From Paracoccaceae bacterium (GTDB lineage Bacteria; Pseudomonadota; Alphaproteobacteria; Rhodobacterales; Rhodobacteraceae), in NCBI GenBank assembly GCA_003250135.1, contig QKHF01000066.1, positions 1-18,711 of the forward strand: DNA of 18,711 bases. The letters run 5' to 3'. Positions 13,030 to 18,711 of this stretch are shown one piece after another (the first letter of the stretch is position 1; the number at the start of each line of letters is the position of its first letter). Below the pieces are notes generated by a model. That model saw only the letters and a program-made list of their open reading frames with translations, did not search any database and had not been told where the DNA came from. The translations under genes were made by a program, and so were the position numbers.

Positions 13030-14181
13030 ATGAAGATTTCAAGGCGCAGCGTCGTCGATCCGTTCATTGTGATGGATGTGATGGAGGCCGCCCGGCGGCG
13101 GGAGGCCGCTGGCGCCGACGTGATCCACATGGAGGTGGGCCAGCCCGGAACACCGGCCCCGCGCCTAGCCATCGAGGCGCTTGAGCGGAGTTTGCGGGAC
13201 AATCCGCTGGGCTACACGGTGGCGCTGGGCTCTCCTGCGCTGCGAGAGCGCATCTCCCGCCTCTATCGCGACTGGCACGGTCTGGACATTCCCGCCGAGC
13301 GCATCGTGATCACCACCGGCTCCTCCGCCGGGTTCCTGCTCGCGTTCCTGTCGCTGTTCGACGCGGGGGATCAGGTGGCCATCGCCGATCCCGGCTATCC
13401 CAGCTATCGCAATATCCTGAAAGGGCTGGACCTGAAGCCGGTGCGGATCGAATGCGGCCCGAACAGTCGGTTTCAACCCACGCCAGGCTTGCTCGAATCC
13501 GTAGAGGCCGAGGGCGGGCCGGTCCAGGGGCTGCTCGTGGCCAGCCCCGCCAATCCAACCGGAACAATGCTGGACGCCAGCGAGTTGAAGGCGCTTTCGG
13601 ACGCCTGCGCGGCGCGGGGCGCGGCCTTCATCTCGGACGAGATTTATCACGGGATTTCATATGGCGGGCGGGCGCATACGGCGCTTGAGGTGACGGACGA
13701 CGTGTTCGTCGTCAACAGCTTCTCCAAGTACTTCTCCATGACCGGCTGGCGCGTCGGCTGGCTGGTGGTTCCCGAGACGCATCTCCGCACGGTCGAGCGA
13801 CTGGCGCAGAACTTCTTCATCTGCGCGCCGAACGCCAGTCAGGTCGTCGCGCTTGGGGCTTTGGAGGCCGAAGAGGAGCTGGAGGCCAATGTCGCCGTCT
13901 ACGCGAAGAATCGCGAGATCTTGCTGGAGGAATTGCCGAAGGCGGGTTTCAGGGACTTCGCCCCTTGCGATGGCGCGTTTTACCTCTACGCCGACATTTC
14001 CGGGATGACAGATGATTCCCGCGCCTTTTGCGAGCGCATGCTGGCAGAAGCCGGAGTGGCGGCGACGCCGGGGCATGACTTCGATCCGGTGCGGGGCGAT
14101 CGGACCATGCGCTTTTCCTTCGCACGGTCGACGTCGGAGATCATCGAGGGGGCGAAGCGCCTGAAGGACTGGCGGCGCTGA
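13030..14181 (+). CDS. pyridoxal-phosphate aminotransferase, class I/II
   Basis: This 383-residue cytoplasmic enzyme belongs to fold-type I aminotransferases. Visible features are VGQPGTPAP near residue 36, GYTVALGSPALRERI (substrate region), TTGSSAGFLLAF (cofactor phosphate), PANPTGT (about 173-179), ISDEIYHGI with Asp203/Tyr206, and the Schiff-base lysine Lys233 in NSFSKYFSMTGWRVGW. The substrate-carboxylate arginine is probably in MRFSFARS near the C-terminus. It resembles aspartate/alanine-type aminotransferases, but the amino-acid substrate cannot be read from the sequence, so no symbol is given. ATG 13030 is preceded by AAGGG at 9 bases. It is divergent from the M48 gene and convergent with rne, and it appears to be a single-gene transcript. 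Confidence 0.95.
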   Translation: MKISRRSVVDPFIVMDVMEAARRREAAGADVIHMEVGQPGTPAPRLAIEALERSLRDNPLGYTVALGSPALRERISRLYRDWHGLDIPAERIVITTGSSAGFLLAFLSLFDAGDQVAIADPGYPSYRNILKGLDLKPVRIECGPNSRFQPTPGLLESVEAEGGPVQGLLVASPANPTGTMLDASELKALSDACAARGAAFISDEIYHGISYGGRAHTALEVTDDVFVVNSFSKYFSMTGWRVGWLVVPETHLRTVERLAQNFFICAPNASQVVALGALEAEEELEANVAVYAKNREILLEELPKAGFRDFAPCDGAFYLYADISGMTDDSRAFCERMLAEAGVAATPGHDFDPVRGDRTMRFSFARSTSEIIEGAKRLKDWRR

Positions 14182-14210
14182 AATGAAACGGGCGGCCAAC
14201 TTGGCCGCCC
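14181..14210. terminator. hairpin terminator between the aminotransferase gene and rne
   Basis: GGGCGGCC (14190-14197) pairs with GGCCGCCC (14203-14210). Read on the minus strand it is followed by GTTTCATTT, a broken T-rich tail suited to ending rne. On the plus strand no T-run follows, so its effect on the aminotransferase transcript is less sure. It begins right after the aminotransferase stop. Confidence 0.7.
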
Positions 14211-14237
14211 ATCGAAGTCTTTGAATGATCGCGCCGC

Positions 14238-17153
14238 TCAGCCGCGGCCGATGTTCCACCAACCGGTGCGTTTCGGCTCAGGCGGGGCGGACTCGACCGG
14301 CTCTGGAGTGACCTCTTCCTCGACCTCCTCCTCAGCGGAGGGCTCGTCTTCGATGTCGGGCTCCGACTCGACAGCCTCCGCCTGGATCTCCGTCTCGGCC
14401 TCAGCCTGATCCTCAGCCTCAGCACTAGCCTCGGGCGTCGCCCCATCGGCGTCATCGGCCGCCGTCTCCGAAGCAGCAGGCGCTTCGCTGTCCGCCTTGG
14501 CGTCTGCCGACAACGGCGGCGCGACCTCGATGCTGGACTCAGAAGCGGCCTCGACCGACAGGCCGAACGGCCCATCCTCTGTCACAGCCAGCCGCTCGAC
14601 ATCGGCGGCCTTCACGGTCTCGGAGACATCCTCGGCGGTGTCGTCGCTGTCGTCGCCGTCATCCGTCGAGTCGTCTTCATCCGACGTCTCGCCGTCCGAC
14701 TGCTGCGCGGTCTTGCGGCGACCGCCACGGCGGCCACGACGGCGTCGACGTTTCTTGCCACCGCCCTCGGAACGGTCCTCGGCCTCCTCAGTCGGCGCAG
14801 ACGTCTCCGCGGTTTCCTCTTCCGCCTCGTCCTCCACGTCCATCAGTTCGGGCGCGGCGGTGACGGCCTCGATCGTCGGCGCGTTCTCAGGCCGTTCGGC
14901 GTTCGTGCGCTCGATGATGAACTCCGTGCCGATGCGCGAGGCTTCGCCCTCAACCTCGACCCGCACGCCATAGCGGCTTTCGATCTGCAGGATGTTGTCG
15001 CGCTTCTTGTTGACGATGTAGTTCGCCACAGGAACCGGCGCGACCACCTTGAGGCCGCTGGAGCGCCGCTTCACGCCTTCCTCCTCCAACTGGCGCAGGA
15101 TCGACAGCGCTAGGCTGTCCTCGGACCGCACGATGCCCTGGCCATGGCAATGCGGACAGGGGGCCGTCGTCGCCTCCAGCATGCCGGGACGCAGGCGCTG
15201 ACGCGACATCTCCAACAGGCCGAAGCCCGAGATGCGGCCGACCTGCAGCCGGGCCCGGTCGTGCTTCAGCCGCTCCTTGAACCGCTTCTCGACCGCACGG
15301 TTGTTCTTCGACTCCTCCATGTCGATGAAGTCGATGACGATCAGACCGGCGAGGTCCCGCAGCCGCAACTGGCGCGCCACTTCGTCCGCGGCCTCCAGAT
15401 TGGTCTTGAGCGCCGTGTTCTCGATCGAGCTTTCCTTGGTGGCGCGGCCCGAGTTCACGTCGATCGCGACCAGCGCTTCGGTCACGCCGATCACGATGTA
15501 GCCGCCCGACCGAAGTTGCACGACCGGATTGAACATCGAGTTCAGATAGGCCTCCACCTGATGGCGGATGAAGAGCGGTGTCTGATCGCGATAGGGCTGC
15601 ACGTTCTTCGCATGCGAAGGCATGAGCATCTTCATGTAGTCCTTCGCTTCGCGATACCCGGCCTCGCCTTCGACCAGAACCGCGGTGATCTCCTTCGAAT
15701 AGAGATCGCGGATCGAGCGCTTGATGAGGCTGCCTTCCTCATAGATCAGGGTCGGCGCGACCGACTTCAGCGTCATGTCTCGCACCAGATCCCACTGGCG
15801 AAGCAGGAAGTCGTAATCGCGCTTGATCTCGGACTTGGTGCGCTCGGCCCCGGCGGTGCGCACGATCAGGCCCATGCCCTTCGGCACGTCGAGCCCGTTG
15901 GCGATCTCCTTGAGGCGTTTGCGGTCGGTCGCGTTGGTGATCTTGCGGCTGATCCCGCCGCCGCGCGCCGTGTTCGGCATCAATACGCAATAGCGGCCGG
16001 CGATGGAGATATAGGTGGTCAGAGCCGCGCCCTTGTTGCCGCGCTCTTCCTTGACGACCTGCACCAGCAGGATCTGGCGGCGCTTTATGACCTCCTGGAT
16101 CTTGTAGCGACGCACGGGACGGCGGCGGGGACGGACTTCCTCTTCGACGTCGTCGGCGCCGACGGACTCGATGGGCTCCTCTTCGTCCGAGGCTTCATCA
16201 TCCTCATCATCCGAGTCGTCGTCCTCGTCGTCTTCACCGTCGTCGCCATCGTCTTCATCATCGGAGACGCGGTCGGTTTCCGCCTCGTCGGATGCGGCCT
16301 CCAAACTGTCCGGCGATTCATCGTATTCACCCGACGGCGCATCTGCGTCTTCCTCAGGCGCGTCGGCGGTCAGCGTGGCGTCCTTTTCAGTCCCGGTATC
16401 CTCGGCGATGGAGCGGGGGGAGCCGTTGGCGTCGTCCTCAGACTCGTCTTCCGAGGCGTCCTCGTCCTGCGGGCTTTCTTCGGCGGCGTCCGGCGCGTCC
16501 GCGACGGCTGCATCGACCGCAACAGATTCTTCGGCGGTCGCCTCGATGTCGGCGGCGTCCTGATCGGGTTCGGAAGCTGCGTCTTCCGCGGCTGGCTCCG
16601 CCACAACGACTTCGTCCGCCGACGCGGTCTCAGAATCGGCGCCGGCGTCTTCAGCCGCGGCTTCGGTTTCTGGCGCAGGCTGGTCGTCCGCGCTCGCTTC
16701 GTCCTCGCTTGAGAACTCCGTCTCGCTCTCGGCGCTCGCCTCGATTTCGTTCGCGCCTTTTTTCTTCCGGCGGCGAGAGCGGGAGCGCGACCGGCGCTTC
16801 CGGCTCGAGCCTTTCTTGCCAGACTCGGATTCGTCCTGCTCGTCCTCTTCGACCGCTTCGGCCTCAGCCGCGGCCTCTGCGGCCAGCAGGGCTTCGCGAT
16901 CCGCGACCGGGATCTGATAGTAGTCGGGATGGATTTCCGAGAACGCGAGGAAGCCATGGCGGTTGCCGCCATAGTCCACGAACGCCGCCTGAAGCGACGG
17001 TTCAACGCGCGTGACTTTCGCCAGATATATGTTTCCCGCGAGTTGCCGCTTGTTCAGCGACTCGAAATCGAACTCCTCTACGCGGGACCCGTCCACCACC
17101 ACGACCCGGGTCTCTTCCGGGTGCGTGGCGTCGATAAGCATTTTCTTCGCCAT
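14238..17153 (-). CDS. rne: ribonuclease E, with large acidic insertion in the S1 domain
   Basis: RNase E is the main endonuclease of mRNA decay and rRNA processing and the scaffold of the degradosome. The protein is 971 residues. The S1 domain starts at about 36-80 (GNIYLAKVTRVEPSLQAAFV) and resumes after about 345 (KEERGNKGAALTTYISIAGR). Between them lies an insertion with an Arg/Ser/Lys patch (about 112-132) and long Asp/Glu runs (about 298-325). The catalytic core includes Asp564 (VAIDVNSGR) and Asp608 (IVIDFIDM); the zinc link is CPHCHGQG (Cys666, Cys669). The acidic C-terminal tail holds an Arg-rich patch (about 799-813) and ends PKRTGWWNIGRG, a GWW motif like the PNPase-binding tail of Caulobacter RNase E. 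ATG 17153 has a weak ribosome site. A 524-bp non-coding gap lies upstream. Confidence 0.97.
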   Translation of the reverse strand: MAKKMLIDATHPEETRVVVVDGSRVEEFDFESLNKRQLAGNIYLAKVTRVEPSLQAAFVDYGGNRHGFLAFSEIHPDYYQIPVADREALLAAEAAAEAEAVEEDEQDESESGKKGSSRKRRSRSRSRRRKKKGANEIEASAESETEFSSEDEASADDQPAPETEAAAEDAGADSETASADEVVVAEPAAEDAASEPDQDAADIEATAEESVAVDAAVADAPDAAEESPQDEDASEDESEDDANGSPRSIAEDTGTEKDATLTADAPEEDADAPSGEYDESPDSLEAASDEAETDRVSDDEDDGDDGEDDEDDDSDDEDDEASDEEEPIESVGADDVEEEVRPRRRPVRRYKIQEVIKRRQILLVQVVKEERGNKGAALTTYISIAGRYCVLMPNTARGGGISRKITNATDRKRLKEIANGLDVPKGMGLIVRTAGAERTKSEIKRDYDFLLRQWDLVRDMTLKSVAPTLIYEEGSLIKRSIRDLYSKEITAVLVEGEAGYREAKDYMKMLMPSHAKNVQPYRDQTPLFIRHQVEAYLNSMFNPVVQLRSGGYIVIGVTEALVAIDVNSGRATKESSIENTALKTNLEAADEVARQLRLRDLAGLIVIDFIDMEESKNNRAVEKRFKERLKHDRARLQVGRISGFGLLEMSRQRLRPGMLEATTAPCPHCHGQGIVRSEDSLALSILRQLEEEGVKRRSSGLKVVAPVPVANYIVNKKRDNILQIESRYGVRVEVEGEASRIGTEFIIERTNAERPENAPTIEAVTAAPELMDVEDEAEEETAETSAPTEEAEDRSEGGGKKRRRRRGRRGGRRKTAQQSDGETSDEDDSTDDGDDSDDTAEDVSETVKAADVERLAVTEDGPFGLSVEAASESSIEVAPPLSADAKADSEAPAASETAADDADGATPEASAEAEDQAEAETEIQAEAVESEPDIEDEPSAEEEVEEEVTPEPVESAPPEPKRTGWWNIGRG

Positions 17154-17677
17154 GAATCTCTACTTCGGCCACACCCCGGCGGCGCGCTTGGGCGCGGCGG
17201 GAGCATGGTCGATATCTTTTGGGCAGGGCCGGGCGCGTCCGCACGGCGCGCGGGCGGAGCGAAGCTCCACTCGTCGCGCGATCCTCGTCGTTCGGAGGCC
17301 AGGGCCATCGTCATTTCACCTTCCGCGCTTTGCGGCGAACGGGACATCGCCGCCAAAGCGCGCATTGCTTTTGCAGGGTCGCAGTGCGGCCCCTTTCGTT
17401 CGGGCGGCCGGGGGGCTGATCCCTCTCCGGCGCGCATACGCCATATCGGCGAATTCTCGAATTGCGGTTGAGCGCATTGGCCCGGGCGATTCGCCTGAGG
17501 GCGCGCGCTTCGCGCAACAATCGCATACTATGCAGGCCGCATCGCGATTGCCAATTGGATTTTAGGGCGTTAGCCGGTTTATACTGATTTGGCCGATAGA
17601 TAGGCGCGGGTTTTACAGGCGCGTCAAAACAATAACAGATCGGTTGTGTGTTTGTTGGGGTAGGGCGAGGCGAGCGA
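17154..17677. other. 524-bp divergent intergenic region between rne and the amidase gene
   Basis: I see no convincing gene here; open frames on both strands have no recognisable protein or supported start. It should contain the rne leader (minus) and the amidase promoter (plus). Visible elements on the rne side are a 5-bp hairpin with a GAA/TTC loop (17256-17268), GCGC-rich self-complementary DNA near 17501-17515, GCATA-C-TATGC (17523-17533), and GANTC sites at 17154-17158 and 17488-17492. RNase E mRNAs in other bacteria have long leaders used for autoregulation, so the length may matter; that is inference. No tRNA-like fold was found. Confidence 0.55.
17555..17585 (+). promoter_or_regulatory. 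candidate amidase promoter
   Basis: TTGGAT (17555-17560) and TATACT (17580-17585) are spaced 19 bp apart, about 92 bp upstream of the amidase ATG. The -10 is good; the -35 and spacing are only fair. Confidence 0.35.
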
Positions 17678-18711
17678 ATGGGCGAGAGCAGGGGCGTGCT
17701 TCGGCGCGCCGCTTGGATTCCAACGGCTCTTCTTGTGGCGTTTGCGTCTGTCGTCGCGATTCTCGCGCCGACGCTTGAGGCGCGCGCGGCCGATGCGCTC
17801 GACCTGAGGTTTGGCCGGCATGAGGGCGATCAGCGCATCGTGCTGGAACTCTCCGAGCCTGCGCCCCACCGGATTTTCACGCTCGAAAACCCTTACCGCG
17901 TCGTCATCGATCTGCCGGAGTTGAACTGGAGGTTCTCCGCGCCCAAGCCGCCAGAGGGCGTGGTCAAGGCGGTTCGCTTCGGGCTCTTTCAGCCGGGACG
18001 GTCCCGCATGGTGCTGGACCTCTCCCGACCGGCGCGGGTGACGCAGGCGTTCACGCTTGAGGCGGGCGGCGGACGGCCTGCGCGTCTGGTGATCGACCTT
18101 TCCGGGCAGGACGCATCGTCGTTTTCGCAAGCGGCGGGGTGGCCGAGCGACGCCAAACTCGTGGCCGGTCCGCCGACGCCGCGGCCGAAGCCGGTCAGCA
18201 TCGGCGGGCCGCGACCGCTCGTGATCGCGCTCGATCCCGGTCATGGCGGCGTCGACCCGGGCGCGATGCGCCACGGCGTGATCGAGAAGACTCTGGCTTT
18301 GCGGTTCGCCCGCCTCCTGAAGAAAGAGTTGGAGCTGACCGGACGCTATCAGGTCATCATGACCCGCGATTCCGACGTCTATGTGCCGCTCCGCGAAAGG
18401 GTCGAACGCGCCCGGCGCGCGCGGGCCGATCTGTTCATTTCGCTTCACGCCGATGCGGTGGAGGTGGGCGACGCGCATGGCGCCTCAGTCTACACGCTGT
18501 CGGACGAGGCTTCGGACCATGAGGCGGCCGAACTTGCGGCTCAGGAGAATCTGTCTGACGTGATCGCCGGCGTGCGCCTAAACAATGAGGACGACGTCGT
18601 CGCTCGCGTGCTGATCGACCTTGCGCAGAACGAGACCATGATCGAATCGCGTCGCTTCGCCGCGACGCTGGTGCATCAGCTGGACAAGAGCGTGGGGGTG
18701 CTGAAGACGCG
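17678..18711 (+). CDS. N-acetylmuramoyl-L-alanine amidase (AmiC-type, AMIN + Amidase_3), truncated at window edge
   Basis: This enzyme cleaves the bond between N-acetylmuramic acid and the stem peptide in the periplasm, splitting septal peptidoglycan during division. The first 344 codons are present. A signal segment covers about 1-38 (ALLVAFASVVAILAPTLEARA). An AMIN domain follows at about 40-145 (RIVLELSEPAPHRIFTLENP, FGLFQPGRSRMVLDLS). Then comes the Amidase_3 domain from about 181, with zinc ligands His189 (LDPGHGG), Glu203 (VIEKTLAL) and His257 (ISLHADA). The final catalytic Glu region lies beyond the window. The ATG at 17678 has GAGG 7 bases upstream. It is divergent from rne, a neighbourhood I recall in other alphaproteobacteria, where a penicillin-binding protein gene often follows. 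Confidence 0.95.
   Translation, partial: MGESRGVLRRAAWIPTALLVAFASVVAILAPTLEARAADALDLRFGRHEGDQRIVLELSEPAPHRIFTLENPYRVVIDLPELNWRFSAPKPPEGVVKAVRFGLFQPGRSRMVLDLSRPARVTQAFTLEAGGGRPARLVIDLSGQDASSFSQAAGWPSDAKLVAGPPTPRPKPVSIGGPRPLVIALDPGHGGVDPGAMRHGVIEKTLALRFARLLKKELELTGRYQVIMTRDSDVYVPLRERVERARRARADLFISLHADAVEVGDAHGASVYTLSDEASDHEAAELAAQENLSDVIAGVRLNNEDDVVARVLIDLAQNETMIESRRFAATLVHQLDKSVGVLKT

Noticed and set aside
11694..13184. 496-codon plus-strand open frame over the M48 protease gene
   Set aside because: Antisense shadow with His/Arg-rich low-information sequence. The minus-strand gene has HEXXH and a signal peptide.
15144..16712. 522-codon plus-strand open frame over rne, with hydrophobic runs
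   Set aside because: The hydrophobic runs are the reverse complement of Asp/Glu codons of the RNase E insertion, so it is an artefact.
17624..18478. 284-codon minus-strand open frame over the amidase
   Set aside because: The plus strand encodes AMIN and Amidase_3 motifs with zinc ligands; the minus frame shows no family.
1..18711. CRISPR arrays, insertion sequences, integrases, att sites, toxin-antitoxin or phage-defence genes
   Set aside because: I looked on both strands and saw no regularly spaced repeats, transposase motifs or matching protein families. Gene content is core metabolism and envelope functions.

Overview
This window looks like an ordinary chromosomal segment of a GC-rich alphaproteobacterium. 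It combines NDUFA12 (a mitochondrial-type complex I accessory subunit), the run mlaD / DUF2155 / aat / accC / accB, an RNase E with an acidic insertion inside its S1 domain and a GWW tail, and several GANTC sites of the CcrM type. The protein set suggests a Caulobacterales/Hyphomonadaceae/Maricaulaceae/Parvularculaceae-like relative. That placement is inference and no genus can be named. I see no insertion sequence, prophage, CRISPR array, rRNA or tRNA.

Layout. Positions 1-1316 (minus strand) hold the 5' two-thirds of guaA, cut by the window edge, preceded by a small unrecognised gene. Positions 1509-2588 (plus) hold a helix-turn-helix / DUF6456-type protein broken by one in-frame TAA. A perfect 10-bp inverted repeat, with a GANTC site in each arm, lies just before its start. 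Positions 2755-3375 (plus) encode a Lys/Ala/Pro-rich protein ending in a helix-hairpin-helix domain like the tail of alphaproteobacterial NuoE. It is separated by a strong two-way terminator from the tightly packed minus-strand operon sufT / A-type Fe-S carrier / tfoX-like / tpiA (5306 down to 3447). Divergent from this is tgt, followed on the same strand by NDUFA12, mlaD and a DUF2155 protein (5460-7983). The DUF2155 gene converges on, and overlaps by 37 bp, the minus-strand series aat, accC, accB, DsbA/ScsC-like and M48 protease (reading from 12899 down to 7947). Divergent from the protease is a class I aminotransferase (13030-14181), which converges on rne (17153 down to 14238). A 524-bp gap separates rne from a divergent N-acetylmuramoyl-L-alanine amidase truncated at the right edge.

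Functional themes. These are core functions: purine synthesis, Fe-S maturation, queuosine tRNA modification, respiratory complex I assembly, fatty-acid initiation (accB/accC), N-degron tagging (aat), RNA turnover (rne), and envelope maintenance (mlaD, DUF2155, M48 protease, DsbA-like protein, amidase). The pairing of an M48/BepA-like protease with a ScsC-like thiol oxidoreductase suggests a periplasmic quality-control unit.

The less ordinary signals are the interrupted HTH/DUF6456 gene with its GANTC-bearing palindrome, a two-tier hairpin in front of aat, the HhH protein, and the roughly 250-residue acidic insertion in RNase E. I found no convincing previously undescribed multi-gene system.
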